Positions 34,171 through 45,300 of a DNA stretch of 64,000 bases are shown here, piece by piece (positions within the stretch are counted from its first letter, which is position 1; every line of letters begins with the position of its first letter). The translations under genes were made by a program, and so were the position numbers. The notes under the pieces are model-generated. The model did not search any database. It was not told where the DNA came from and saw nothing but the letters and a program-made list of their open reading frames with translations. Origin of the DNA: Nitrosopumilus sp. K4 (GTDB lineage Archaea > Thermoproteota > Nitrososphaeria > Nitrososphaerales > Nitrosopumilaceae); assembly GCF_018128925.1 (NCBI RefSeq), contig NZ_CP067007.1:62001-126000 (forward strand), read 5' to 3'.

Positions 34171-35046
34171 TTGAAGGTTGCCTGCATTCCTGCATACAAT
34201 GAAGAGACTTACATTGAGAACTTGGTAAAGTCTGCAAAGGATCATGTAGACAAGGTAATAGTGTGCGATGATGGCTCTACTGATGATACTGCCAAACTGG
34301 CAAAAGATGCAGGAGCAGTTGTGATATCTCACAAGACAAACCGCGGATATGGCGCTGCAATCACATCGCTATTTGATTATGCACGAGAAAATGGTGCTCA
34401 AACAATGATAACACTAGATGGCGATGGACAACACAATCCTGACCAGATTCCATTGCTGTTAAACACCTTATCGCAGCATAACGTAGATGTCGTTATTGGC
34501 TCTAGGTTCCTAAATGACTCCACTGAGGCACCAGGATATAGAAAGCGTGGAATCAAGATAATTACTTCGGCTGCAAACTATGGTGCAGATCTTAAGGTCT
34601 CCGACTCTCAGTCAGGATTTAGGGCATATTCTAAAGATGCAATCGATGCTATTCATCCAACAGAAGAAGGGATGTCAGTATCCACTGAGATACTGTTGAA
34701 AATCTCAAACAAAGGGCTGTCACTAGCTGAGGTGCCAATCACAGTATCTTATGATGGCGATACCTCAGAACAGCATGCAGTACCACATGGTATCTCGGTT
34801 CTTGCAAACACAATCAAATATGTCTCAATAAAACACCCTCTGCAATTTTATGGAGTTCCTGGAATTTTTCTTGTCATTGCAGGAATTGCAATGGGCGGGA
34901 TATTTTTGGATGCATATCTTAACGAGCAAACTGTGTTTTACGGCTCCCTTTTAGCTTCAGTCGTGTTGTTTTTGCTTGGCGCAATACTTTGCGTTACTGC
35001 TGTGATTTTGTTTTCAATGGCAAATCTTATTCGTGATAGATACTAG
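34171..35046 (+). CDS. Family 2 glycosyltransferase with C-terminal membrane helices
   Basis: This 291-residue GT2 starts at TTG 34171 (VACIPAYNEE follows at once). CDDGSTDDT and TLDGDGQHNPDQIP are the nucleotide and DxD metal sites, and VIGSRFL and SQSGFRAYS are typical of dolichyl-phosphate glucose/mannose synthase-like enzymes. Two transmembrane helices (about 228-250 and 258-283) end the protein, suggesting that it makes or uses a polyprenyl-phosphate sugar. TTTACATA about 32 bp upstream could be its TATA box. Its 3' end overlaps the convergent SDR by 20 bp. Confidence 0.88.
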   Translation: MKVACIPAYNEETYIENLVKSAKDHVDKVIVCDDGSTDDTAKLAKDAGAVVISHKTNRGYGAAITSLFDYARENGAQTMITLDGDGQHNPDQIPLLLNTLSQHNVDVVIGSRFLNDSTEAPGYRKRGIKIITSAANYGADLKVSDSQSGFRAYSKDAIDAIHPTEEGMSVSTEILLKISNKGLSLAEVPITVSYDGDTSEQHAVPHGISVLANTIKYVSIKHPLQFYGVPGIFLVIAGIAMGGIFLDAYLNEQTVFYGSLLASVVLFLLGAILCVTAVILFSMANLIRDRY

Positions 35047-35926
35047 ATATCTCATCTTCTAGTTTTCTTTTTGCAACAAATCCTAACTTCTCTTTGGCCA
35101 ATGAAATGTCTGCAACACTGTTTTGTATGTCCCCTTTTTGTTTTGGCTTGTAGATTATTTTCTGGTTGTCAAACTTTTCAAACATTATTTGAGCTAAATC
35201 ATTTATTGAAATTTGTATTCCGCTTGCAATGTTGTATACTCCATTCTTGTCTGATATTATTGCACAATCAAATGCATCAACAACATCATGTATTGAAACA
35301 AAGTCACGCGTCTGTGTACCATCTCCATAAATTACAACTGGTTTTTCCTCCAAAATATTTTGCATAAACTTTGTGATTACTCCTGCATAACTTTCATTTT
35401 GGCCCTTGCCATAAATGTTAAACAATCGTAAAATCACATAACTGATTTTATTTTCTCTACACGTATTTTCAATAATTTTCTCAGCATCAAGCTTGCTTTG
35501 ACCATATGGTGACAGTGGCTGCATCAAACTGTCTTCTCTTATTGGAAGGTTTTTGCAATCTCCATACACCGCAGCTGATGATGCAAAGATTATTTTTTTT
35601 ACCTTGTTTTTTACACAGCAATCCAAAACATTTTGCGTGCCATCAACATTTACCTTTCTTGTCTCCTCTGGATTTTTGACAGATTCTGCAACATCAGACA
35701 GCGCTGCCAGATGAATCACAACATCGGCTTTACAAAACTCAAATAATTTCTCACAGTCCAAAACATCGCCCTTGCAAAACTTTGCGCCCTTTGCAGCAAG
35801 AAATTCAGCATCTTTTTCTGTGCTATTAGATAGATTGTCATATATCAAGACCTCGTGATCTTTGACAAAGTATTCTGTCAGATGTTTTCCAATAAACCCT
35901 GCACCGCCAGTAATGAGAATCTTCAA
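35027..35926 (-). CDS. UDP-glucose 4-epimerase-like extended SDR
   Basis: This is a 299-residue extended SDR. GGAGFIGKHL at residues 7-16 carries the Rossmann loop, KIIFASSAAVYGD holds the catalytic Ser, and YGQSK the Tyr-Lys pair. RLFNIYGKGQ and VVIYGDGTQTRDFVSIHDVVDAF are classical for GalE-like NDP-hexose epimerases. It probably interconverts UDP-glucose/galactose or similar precursors for the S-layer glycan. The start at ATG 35926 opens directly with the Rossmann strand. It lies between the GT2 and the S-layer gene, with 279 bp to the latter. Confidence 0.87.
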   Translation of the reverse strand: MKILITGGAGFIGKHLTEYFVKDHEVLIYDNLSNSTEKDAEFLAAKGAKFCKGDVLDCEKLFEFCKADVVIHLAALSDVAESVKNPEETRKVNVDGTQNVLDCCVKNKVKKIIFASSAAVYGDCKNLPIREDSLMQPLSPYGQSKLDAEKIIENTCRENKISYVILRLFNIYGKGQNESYAGVITKFMQNILEEKPVVIYGDGTQTRDFVSIHDVVDAFDCAIISDKNGVYNIASGIQISINDLAQIMFEKFDNQKIIYKPKQKGDIQNSVADISLAKEKLGFVAKRKLEDEISSIYHE

Positions 35927-36145
35927 TGATTCTTACCAAAACCGGGCAATTATCACGGTTTCTACACAGATCAATTATTCCAAAACAGGAAAAAACGATG
36001 AAATTATTAGCAAATCTTATTAAAAATGGCATAAATTTACATCACAAGGAAGCAAAATCACATTAAAAATGTAAAAATTACAACAAGCGATCAAAAAATT
36101 ACACCAAAATCACCCTAGGCGTAAAATAATCGCAAGAATCGCCCC

Positions 36146-36159
36146 ATTTGTGGACAAAT
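36146..36159. promoter_or_regulatory. Palindrome upstream of the S-layer TATA box
   Basis: ATTTGT-GG-ACAAAT is a perfect 6-bp inverted repeat with a 2-bp centre, 12 bp upstream of TTAAATA (36172-36178). Its place fits an operator or activator site for the S-layer gene. No known regulator motif is recognised. Confidence 0.4.
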
Positions 36160-36171
36160 CGTCCATTAGCC

Positions 36172-36178
36172 TTAAATA
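36172..36178 (+). promoter_or_regulatory. TATA box of the S-layer gene
   Basis: TTAAATA lies 28-34 bp before ATG 36206, giving a leaderless or very short 5' leader. AAAAGGTC at about 36190 could act as a weak ribosome site if a leader exists. Confidence 0.65.
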
Positions 36179-36205
36179 CAAATTTTCAAGAAAAAGGTCA
36201 ATAAC

Positions 36206-39200
36206 ATGAACAACGAATTAGGACGTAAAATAACTAGTCTTACATTAATGACAATTATGTTAGCAGGCGGTATGACAATTGCTGCACCAGGCTTTATGCC
36301 AGCAGCACATGCAGCCAACGCTAACCTATTTGTTTCCGCAGAAAACTCACAGTTTGATAACTACATGTCAGGACCTCAAGTAATTGAGGTCGTTGTAATT
36401 GACTCAGACATTAATGACACCGATGAGGCAAAAGGTGAGCCAGACGTTACAGTAAACGGTAAGATCCTGAGAATGGTTCAAGCAGTAGACGGTAACTGGT
36501 ATGGCTACTTTGCCGACAGAAACATGGCTGAAATTGCAGATTCAACAGTTTCCGCAGCAGGTGAAGGTTTAGACTTTGGTACATTTTGTTCCGCAGGTAC
36601 GGCAGATAGCGTTATTGGTTTCTCACTAAGTGAGACCTCTGGCGTTGCAATACCATCACATATCGGATCAGCAGGTATCAACGGTACAAACCCAGCAACA
36701 GTACTTACAGATGCAGCAGCAGACTGTAGTAGTGTTACTTACTCACTTAACGGAACAAACAATGTTGTAAGAGAAGCAAAAGATCCAAATGCAGGTACAG
36801 CAGCAAATGTGGATAGAGGTCAAATCGGACTTGCACCAGGTAATGGTGTTTGGCCATTTGTACAACTCTATAACCTAAACCCAACTGGTAACGTTGTCGT
36901 ACAGTACAACAAAGGTGGTGGTGTTCAAACAACAACACTTACTTTTGATACTGTTGATAACTTTGCATCAGTAAGTTTAGACAGAGCTGTCTATCCACAA
37001 GGCGCAGAAGTACATGCAACTGTCACTGATTTGTGGTTGAACGTTGACCCAACTGACGAAGACTCTTGGACATTTGGTACAGTAGGTACACTAACTACAA
37101 ACTACCAAGTATTCGATGAGAACGGACTCGCAGTAGGTAACACTACCACAAATACAAGTACAGCTTCTACTGCATTAACAGCAACATTAGGTGACTTGAT
37201 GTGTGAGGATAATTGTATAATGTCATTCAATCCAGATGTTCAAGGTAAAGGATACGTCGCTACCTTACAGGATAACGGCGATACCGTACTTGAATTGAAC
37301 AATGTTAATAATGCACAAAACCCACTTAGCTGGGGTGCAGGCTCTAACTTGGTATTGAATGGTACTGTACCAATTACAATTACAGAACAGGGTCCAAACA
37401 GCGGTGTATTTGGTACATATGATGAATCAGATACATCTGCACTTGTAATCACTGATGATGCAAAGAGGGGAACCTCAGCATCTATCACATACAATGAGGA
37501 CTCTTATACTATTCTTGTAGGCCACAGCTTTGGTTCTGTTGACATCCAACCAACAGATAATGAATGGAACTCTGGTGAAGAGATTCCAGTAGTTGTCGTT
37601 GATGGTGATGCAAACAGAAACAGTAGAGCAGATGAAGACCTTGACTTGAATGATCCAAATGTAAAATTGATCCCAGCACTTCAAACTGGTGATCCATTCT
37701 CACTTGGTGAAGCAGGTACAGAGTCTAGCACTGTAGCTACTGCTGTCTACTTTGACAATGCTACTGCTGCAATTACTAATGCAACAACTGTTACATCTCC
37801 AGGTGTAGCAGCTGCAGCCAATGCAACATTGACTGTACAAAAATTCAGCCAGAGAGCAATGTTAAACTCAAGTAGTACAACCTCAGTTGATGGAATCGCA
37901 TTCGACTTAGGAACAGATGCAGACGATTTGCAAGACACCGTACTTAATAGAACCGCACTCAATGGATTTAGCTTCCTTAACTTAGATGTTAGAAGCCTAA
38001 GCTCCACTGGACCATATGATGTATTCTTACTTAACAATACAGTAGGAACTGCAATCATCGGTGCTAACGGTACATTGACACCAACAACATTTGCATACCA
38101 AATTGCTGATGGTGTTTCACAACAGTCACTCACTCAGTTAACGAACAACACCATTGATTATATCCAAACTTTGAATCAAACCGATCAAATTGGACTTGCA
38201 ATTATTGCAACAACTGGTGCTGCTCCAAACGCTGAGGATGCAATCGCAGCAGACTTCTTCTCCTTTGGCTTCCTAAATGATGGATTGGAAAAAGATGAAA
38301 GAATCGCTAACCAATTAATCAGAATTGAAGTCGAGGAAACTGGTGATAACACAAGTACCTTCGAAGGTAGCTTGGAATACACCATGATTAATCAGCTAAA
38401 CATACTTGATGCAGATCTATACGCTGGCCTTAGAACAATTGCCGATGATCCAACTTTCATCGTAATTGAAGACTTGGATGATGAAGAATCACCAAGAGTC
38501 AACTATCTTGACTTGGGCGCAGATGGTGTATCTACACAAGTAGCTGACCAACAAGAAGCACCAGCTCACTCTGGTATTGTCTCCTTCGATCTCGATACTT
38601 ACAAGACTGCTGACACAGTTACAATTACACTAGAAGACGCAGATCTTAACGTAGACTCTGATCTCATTGATATCTATACAACAGTTGACACTGGAGTTTT
38701 AGTTGACGTAGTCGGCGAAGCTTCTGCCAGCTATTTACTCTCCAACGGTGAAAACCTTGGTAGATTACTAGATGTCACATTCGATGATCAACTTTGGACC
38801 GGTACTCACGCCGGCTGTACAGTACCATCTGGTATTGATGACGGTCTTGCAAGTACTGGATTCTCACTTATTGAAACAGCACCAGAATCTGGTGTATTCA
38901 TAGGTGACTTCCAAATTCCTTCCCAGTGGTGTAGATCAGGTGCAACAGCACCAGAATCTGCAACCGGTCTCGACATTGAAGTTAACTATGTTGACTTTAG
39001 AGACGCATCTGGTGAAACCATCGAAGTAGGAGATTCAGCAGGAATCCGCGCTAACACAGGTTCAGTAAGCCTTGACAGAACTGTCTATCCAGTACCATTT
39101 GGTGTACCAGCTAGATATGATGCCAATGCTACAACTGTTCCAACCTCAGGTACAACTGAGCGTTCATTATTCCCAATCCATCAATCCGGTATGGGTGGAA

Positions 39201-41281
39201 CTGGTATTTCCGGTAACACTGCTGGTTTGGATGCAGGTGAATTCTTGAACAAGGGCGGACTTACTATACACGTTAGAGTTAACGACCCAGACTTTGATGT
39301 ATCCGCAAGTGGTGAAGATGAAATTGCTGAAAACACAGCTGATGGAGTCGGACCTGTTAAAATCTCTGTTATCAGAGGTTCTTCAACAGTCGTACTCGGT
39401 TATGCTGGTGGTCCAGCAAAGGTAAATGGTGTCATTGACGTCGATGGCGACAATGCAACTCCAGGTACCAGTATCAGACAATTTGGCCCAATGGTCGAAA
39501 TTGCACCAGATGCAGGAATATTCGAAGCTGACGTACTCATCAGATACACTGACGGTCCAGCATCTTCAACATGTCCAGATACGGACAACTATGTTGCACT
39601 TGATGGTACCACAGGTACTGGTGTTTTGAACAGATTTGACGAAACCGCATCAACTGGTGACTTCTGTATCCTACAAGGAGATATTCTCCAAGTAGAATAC
39701 ACTGATCCAGCCGATGCATCAGGTGATGTCAATACTGTTACAGACTCTGCTACATTTGATCTTAGAAACGGTGTATTACAATCTGACAAATCCGTATACA
39801 TTATCGGATCTGATATGATCTTGACCCTCATTGAGCCAGACCTTGATCTGGACAATGACCAGGCTGAGACTTATGACTTGGACTTGATTGAATGGGACTC
39901 TGATGCCGCAACCGTTACCATGGGTGACGCTGATGGCGAAGGAGCAGCATTTGACCCAGAACCACTTAACTTCAGAGAAACAGGTGAGAGTACTGGTATC
40001 TTCCAGATTGTCATCGAAATCCCTGAAGAATTAGGCGGTGACAAGTTAGAAAGAGGAGAAGAAATTATCCTCGAGTATACTGACTGGGGTCCATCTGGAT
40101 CTGACTATGTAGGTGACGAAGATGAAGATGTCAACTTGACAATCTACACTTCTAACTTCGGAGCAACTGTTGAGCTTGACCAAAAAGTTTACACATGGAC
40201 TGATAAAGTATACATTACTATCGTTGCACCAGACCACAACTTTGATAGTGACTTAGTTGATGAAATCGGTAACACTGATCTTGATCCAATCAAGGTCTCA
40301 ACCAGAGGACAGAAACTAAACAACTACAAATTAGTTGAAACTGGTACTGACACAGGCATCTTTACTGGTGAGGTTATCCTTACTGGATTCACACATGATG
40401 CTGATGGCGATACCACAACTGGTACAAATGGTAATGATGTAGTATCCCGTGACCCATCTGGTAGCGGTCCAACTGATGGACTCTTACCAGCAGATGATGA
40501 TGACGGTATTACTGTATCCTTTGAATTCTCAGAGGATGAAACAGTAGTCGGCTCAGCACTCATCAGATGGAACATCGGTGAAGTTCAGTGGCTTGAAGCA
40601 AGCTATCCAGCTAGCGGAACAGGTGTTGTAAGAGTAATTGACCCAGACATGAACTTAAATCCAGAATCAGTCGACAACTTCAATGTCGATGTGTGGTCTG
40701 ACTCCGATTCCGGAGGTATTGACCTTACTGTAACTGAGACTAATGAGGCAACTGGAATCTTCGAAGGTACTGTGTTCTTCACAACTACTGACGAATCTTC
40801 CGGTCACAGACTCAGAGTCGCAGAAGGTGACACTGTCACTGCAGAATATGAGGACAATACACTACCTGATCCATACACAACTGCAGATGAACTTGATATT
40901 ACTGCCACTTCACTAATCGGTACTGTTGTACCTCCTCTCGAGAGAGCACCAGCTGCAAACTTGAGAACTGTTGATGCCTTCGGTAACAGCTTAGACTCTG
41001 TTAGCGTAGACCAACAGGTACAAATCAGCGCCGACTTAGCAAATGGTCAGGATAGAGAGCAAGCATTTGCATACTTGGTACAGATTCAGGATGGAAACGG
41101 TGTAACAGTTTCACTAGCATGGATTACAGGTTCACTATCTCCTGGTCAATCATTCAGCCCAGCATTATCATGGATTCCAACTGCCCCAGGCACATACACT
41201 GCAACAGCATTTGTATGGGAATCAGTAGATAATCCAACGGCTCTATCACCACCAGTTTCAACAACTGTAACTGTCAATTAA
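36206..41281 (+). CDS. Major S-layer protein
   Basis: This 1691-residue secreted protein is of the type known as the main S-layer protein of Nitrosopumilus. The signal peptide ends near residue 36 (PAAHA|ANANL). The mature part is built from repeated Ig-like domains whose starts share a pattern: SLDRAVYPQGAEVHATVTD, FDLDTYKTADTVTITLEDAD, SLDRTVYPVPFG, LQSDKSVYIIGSDMILTLIE and VELDQKVYTWTDKVYITIVA, each followed by acidic DxDxN-like turns that may bind calcium. ETGESTGIFQ-type strands recur. It is rich in Asp, Thr and Asn-x-Thr sites, so it is probably N-glycosylated. There is no membrane helix; anchoring may use the next gene product. Strong T-rich terminator follows. Confidence 0.88.
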   Translation: MNNELGRKITSLTLMTIMLAGGMTIAAPGFMPAAHAANANLFVSAENSQFDNYMSGPQVIEVVVIDSDINDTDEAKGEPDVTVNGKILRMVQAVDGNWYGYFADRNMAEIADSTVSAAGEGLDFGTFCSAGTADSVIGFSLSETSGVAIPSHIGSAGINGTNPATVLTDAAADCSSVTYSLNGTNNVVREAKDPNAGTAANVDRGQIGLAPGNGVWPFVQLYNLNPTGNVVVQYNKGGGVQTTTLTFDTVDNFASVSLDRAVYPQGAEVHATVTDLWLNVDPTDEDSWTFGTVGTLTTNYQVFDENGLAVGNTTTNTSTASTALTATLGDLMCEDNCIMSFNPDVQGKGYVATLQDNGDTVLELNNVNNAQNPLSWGAGSNLVLNGTVPITITEQGPNSGVFGTYDESDTSALVITDDAKRGTSASITYNEDSYTILVGHSFGSVDIQPTDNEWNSGEEIPVVVVDGDANRNSRADEDLDLNDPNVKLIPALQTGDPFSLGEAGTESSTVATAVYFDNATAAITNATTVTSPGVAAAANATLTVQKFSQRAMLNSSSTTSVDGIAFDLGTDADDLQDTVLNRTALNGFSFLNLDVRSLSSTGPYDVFLLNNTVGTAIIGANGTLTPTTFAYQIADGVSQQSLTQLTNNTIDYIQTLNQTDQIGLAIIATTGAAPNAEDAIAADFFSFGFLNDGLEKDERIANQLIRIEVEETGDNTSTFEGSLEYTMINQLNILDADLYAGLRTIADDPTFIVIEDLDDEESPRVNYLDLGADGVSTQVADQQEAPAHSGIVSFDLDTYKTADTVTITLEDADLNVDSDLIDIYTTVDTGVLVDVVGEASASYLLSNGENLGRLLDVTFDDQLWTGTHAGCTVPSGIDDGLASTGFSLIETAPESGVFIGDFQIPSQWCRSGATAPESATGLDIEVNYVDFRDASGETIEVGDSAGIRANTGSVSLDRTVYPVPFGVPARYDANATTVPTSGTTERSLFPIHQSGMGGTGISGNTAGLDAGEFLNKGGLTIHVRVNDPDFDVSASGEDEIAENTADGVGPVKISVIRGSSTVVLGYAGGPAKVNGVIDVDGDNATPGTSIRQFGPMVEIAPDAGIFEADVLIRYTDGPASSTCPDTDNYVALDGTTGTGVLNRFDETASTGDFCILQGDILQVEYTDPADASGDVNTVTDSATFDLRNGVLQSDKSVYIIGSDMILTLIEPDLDLDNDQAETYDLDLIEWDSDAATVTMGDADGEGAAFDPEPLNFRETGESTGIFQIVIEIPEELGGDKLERGEEIILEYTDWGPSGSDYVGDEDEDVNLTIYTSNFGATVELDQKVYTWTDKVYITIVAPDHNFDSDLVDEIGNTDLDPIKVSTRGQKLNNYKLVETGTDTGIFTGEVILTGFTHDADGDTTTGTNGNDVVSRDPSGSGPTDGLLPADDDDGITVSFEFSEDETVVGSALIRWNIGEVQWLEASYPASGTGVVRVIDPDMNLNPESVDNFNVDVWSDSDSGGIDLTVTETNEATGIFEGTVFFTTTDESSGHRLRVAEGDTVTAEYEDNTLPDPYTTADELDITATSLIGTVVPPLERAPAANLRTVDAFGNSLDSVSVDQQVQISADLANGQDREQAFAYLVQIQDGNGVTVSLAWITGSLSPGQSFSPALSWIPTAPGTYTATAFVWESVDNPTALSPPVSTTVTVN

Positions 41282-41304
41282 GACTAGACAAATTCACACT
41301 ATCC

Positions 41305-41318
41305 TTTTTTCTTTTTTT
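41305..41318 (+). terminator. T-rich terminator after the S-layer gene
   Basis: Two runs, TTTTTT and TTTTTTT, separated by a C, begin 24 bp after the stop codon. Archaeal polymerase terminates at such tracts, so read-through to the next gene may be reduced. Confidence 0.6.
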
Positions 41319-41393
41319 GAATCCTGACTTAACGTAAGTTGTAGACAATTTTTCCAGAAGCAATATCTAGGAGAAGTTCTGTTGTAAAATAAA

Positions 41394-42362
41394 TTGAAAA
41401 AAAAATTATTACTTTCGTTTTTGTTATTTGTTTTAGTATTGCAAATTCCAAACTCTTTTTCTGAAACTTTGGAATTGTTTTCAAACAGCAAAGTCTATTC
41501 TGAGAACCAACCCTTGTTTGTTTATGGCAAAGGCCTTCCAAATGAAAACATCATTATCAGATTATTTGCACCAGATGAAACAATTGCAAAATTTGATCAA
41601 ATTACTGCAGATGAGGATGGTACCTTTGAGCATGTGGTACTTACATGGCCAAAATCATCAACCACATTCCCATTTGGAACATACACTGTTGAAATTATCA
41701 GTACTGAACAAGGACTGTCACAAAAACTAGATGTAAAATTTACATCAACCACAGAACTAGTTGATGTGCCAGTTGAGCGTCACGTAAACACACTTGTCTT
41801 TGCACCAGAAACGGCTGCAATTAATCAACCAATCAGAGTTTTTGTCCAAACAACCAGTGACGGTCTCTTGATTGGCGATGATCCACGTAAACTTTTAGAA
41901 ACCACACATGTTCACTTGCCATCAGGAAAAGTTCAGACATTAACAAATGCATTCTCAACACTACACCAAGGATTGTACTTTACTGATTACACTCCTACTG
42001 AAGAAGGAACATATGTCTTTCATGTTGTTGCATTCAGTCAGGGAACAATCTCTCATGGCTCTGTAGCTACCACTGTAATGACTCAAGACATTCGTGGAAT
42101 CTCAAACCAAATACTTGAATTAAACTCAATCTTAGATGAAACATCACAAGAACTTGAAGTGCTAAAATCTGAAATTGAAGGATTTGGAACGACTCTGGAA
42201 AGTGCTAGCACAAATATTGAAAAAAGTACAACATCAATTTCCTCATCTGTAACAAACATTGAAGAGGCATCATCACAGCTAAACTCTCTATTCTTTCCCA
42301 TTGTCGCATCTATTGGAATAATTGTTGCACTACAAATAGCAATTCTTGCTAGAAGAAGATAG
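41394..42362 (+). CDS. Membrane-anchored coiled-coil protein, candidate S-layer anchor
   Basis: This 322-residue protein starts at TTG 41394. It has a signal peptide (LLLSFLLFVLVLQIPNSFS), two beta-sandwich-like regions (about 25-120 and 130-230; GTYTVEIIS, GTYVFHVVAFSQ), a coiled coil at about 235-300 (QILELNSILDETSQELEVLK), and a C-terminal transmembrane helix (about 300-319) ending in ARRR. The order signal, Ig-like, coiled coil, membrane helix is the same as in the SlaB stalk of Sulfolobales S-layers, but no sequence similarity is claimed. Its location directly after the S-layer gene and before a membrane-anchored subtilase makes an anchor role plausible. Confidence 0.72.
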   Translation: MKKKLLLSFLLFVLVLQIPNSFSETLELFSNSKVYSENQPLFVYGKGLPNENIIIRLFAPDETIAKFDQITADEDGTFEHVVLTWPKSSTTFPFGTYTVEIISTEQGLSQKLDVKFTSTTELVDVPVERHVNTLVFAPETAAINQPIRVFVQTTSDGLLIGDDPRKLLETTHVHLPSGKVQTLTNAFSTLHQGLYFTDYTPTEEGTYVFHVVAFSQGTISHGSVATTVMTQDIRGISNQILELNSILDETSQELEVLKSEIEGFGTTLESASTNIEKSTTSISSSVTNIEEASSQLNSLFFPIVASIGIIVALQIAILARRR

Positions 42363-42377
42363 TTATAATAAACACAA

Positions 42378-45300
42378 ATGACAAAAATTGTCATAATGCC
42401 CAAGGTGGCTATCTTTTTTTGTATTATTCTTCTGTCTTCAGTATCTGCAAATTCATATGGGTACTATGGTGATCTACATTTTGATACTGTAGAAAAAAAA
42501 TCTGATATTTTTAACTCTGGAATTTTACATGTTGATTCAGATTTCTATCAAGAAAATAATTTCAAAAGATACATTGTTTTTGGAGCAAATTATGATGATG
42601 TAGACTATCTCAAACAAAACTCACTTTATGGAATAAATTCTGAAAATGGATTCTTTTATGTTATGGTGTTAGAAAAAAACATTGCATCTGATCTTATCTT
42701 ACAAGGTGTAAATGTAATTGAGGACTTTCAATTAGACTTTCATACTTCAAATGAAATCTCTGATGCCTCAAGAATTGGCTTGATTACTGGTTCAGATGTT
42801 GCAGAATCAAAATACAATGCTACGGGAAAAGGAGTAAAAATTGCTATAGTGGATACGGGAGTCGACTTTTCAAACCCTGACATTCAACACTCTTTGGCAC
42901 GTGATGAAAAAAATCACCCCATAATGCTTGATCCTGATGGCCAGGGAATAATTCTAACCAATGCAACATTTTTTGCGTTCATTGATGATGATGAAATAAT
43001 TCGCAATTACTCAAAACCAATTCCTGAAAACTATACTTCTTCAGTATATGTTTCTAAAAAAGGCGTTTTTCTTGATTTGACAAATGATGGAAAAGGGACA
43101 AACATTCCAATCTACAATTCATTTTTCCCACAAGTTGGAAATTCTGTAGTTTTTAATGGGACATTGGCAAATGATATGAAAATTGGCCAAAACAATCGAG
43201 ACTATATCAAATCAAAAAGTGGAAACTATCATTTGGGTGTAATTTATCAAGGTGCACTTCAAGGATCTCTTGCAAGGCTTCAGGTGGTTCCTGTTCTCTT
43301 AGTTGATTCAACAATTGCAGGAAAGTACGATACAATAATCCCTGATCTTAGCACTTCCTGGGAGGATTATACTCGATTTGATCTAAAATCTGGTGAAAAA
43401 CCAGATTATGATTTTGATTTTACTGATGAAAAACCAATTGTACTGGGAAGTGGAAAAGAGTTTCTTGTTTATGACTCAAATGGTGACGGAAAAGACGATT
43501 ATAGTGCAGGAACAATTGGTGCCAAAGTTTTGGATGTTTACGGTGTGATTGGTAATCACACAATCAACGTAGATGATAAACTAAAGGCAACAAATGGAAC
43601 CTTGTTACAACCAATTGATCCTAAGGGACAATATTTTGGATTGATGACTGATTTTATGGGACATGGAACATCCAGTGCAGCATCAATTACATCTAGAGGT
43701 ATTGAGACATATGATATTTACAATAACACAGAAAAATTTACTATCAAAGGAGTAGCACCTGATGCAAAAATTATCCCTGTAAAGGCATTATGGTTTGGCG
43801 ATACTGTTTATTCATGGTTGTGGGTTGCTGGATTTGAAAACAATTCTACAAACTGGGAATTTTCTGGAGTTCCCAAAGCCGATATCATATCTAATAGTTG
43901 GGGAGTGTCGAATTTTCCTTCATTTGAATCTCCCCCTGGATTAGATGTTCTGTCAATTATTCTCTCAATGCTGTCAACTCCGCATTCTCTTGATGATGAT
44001 TATCCTGGAATTACAATAATTTCTAGTGCCGGAAATTCTGGACATGGTTATGGAACTATTGGATTGCCAAATGCATCCCCATTTGGAATTTCTGTTGGAG
44101 CTACAACAAATAATGTCTATGTAGGGTATGGTCCATTCAAAGACCAGCCCAGATTTGGAAATTCTACAATTCATTATAATCATGTTGTAGATTTTTCAAG
44201 TAGGGGTCCTGGAATTATCGGAGATCCTAAACCTGATTTGATGAGCATTGGTGCACACGGCTTTGTTCCTTCTAATGTGATAAAAACTGAAAAAGATTCA
44301 AAGTCCGAGTCTTTTTCATTGTTTGGTGGAACAAGTATGGCAGCACCACTTGTTTCAGGAAGTACTGCCATTATAATGGAGGAATTACAAAAGCATTCAA
44401 AAGAATATGATCCCTTTATGATAAAAAACATCTTAATGTCTAGCGCAAATGATTTAGAAAATGATCCTTTCACCCAAGGGGCTGGACTTGCAAATATTGA
44501 AAATGCTATCAAATTTGTAAATGGCGAAAAAGGGTATTTTATTGTACATAACGATCAATCATATGAAAATATCAAAAAAGTAATGGAGCCTGCAATTCAA
44601 AATTTTAACTCTACAAAACTAGGCTTTGAAAAATTTTCACTTCCAACAAAATCAATGCCTATGACAAGCTGGTTTGCAGGACAGTTATTGCCTGGAGACT
44701 CGTCATCTACAACTTTTACTATTGAAAATCCTTCTGATTCTCCAATACAGATAACAATTAAACCTGAGCTAGTGTCATTAATCAAAAAATATTCTGTTGA
44801 CAGTACTACTGCAATCACAAAAGACTATCCTTCTGAAGGAAAACCTGATGTATATTTGCCAAACTACGTCAAACTTTCTGATGTTAAAACATCAGAGGTT
44901 ATGGCAGATCTGTTTGATGAAAAATTAATTCCTAAAGAATCCTCTTTGCTGATCTTAAATGTAAATTTCCCATTTGATAATTTTATGAATAAAACAGATG
45001 ATGTCTATGCAAATGATCTAAAAATCTCATCGTTGTATCTTTATGATTGGATAGATAACAACAACAATACCAAAATTGACAATGATGAAATTTCAATGGT
45101 TAACAGGGGAGGTTCTTGGGGAACTGTTCAGGAATTAAGAGTTTCTGATCCTGTTGAAAAATTTGATGGCATTCCAGTTGTTGGAGTTTATCCCGTACCT
45201 CAAAGATATTCCTATTGGCAAGGGGAGACAAAACAAAATTCAACTTCTATGGATTTTACTTTGTCTGCAAGTTATTATGAAAAAAATACTTGGTCTGAAA

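Noticed and set aside
37747-38133. Antisense reading frame of 128 codons inside the S-layer gene
   Set aside because: It is a shadow of biased codon use in the opposite strand; no initiation signal or recognisable domain.
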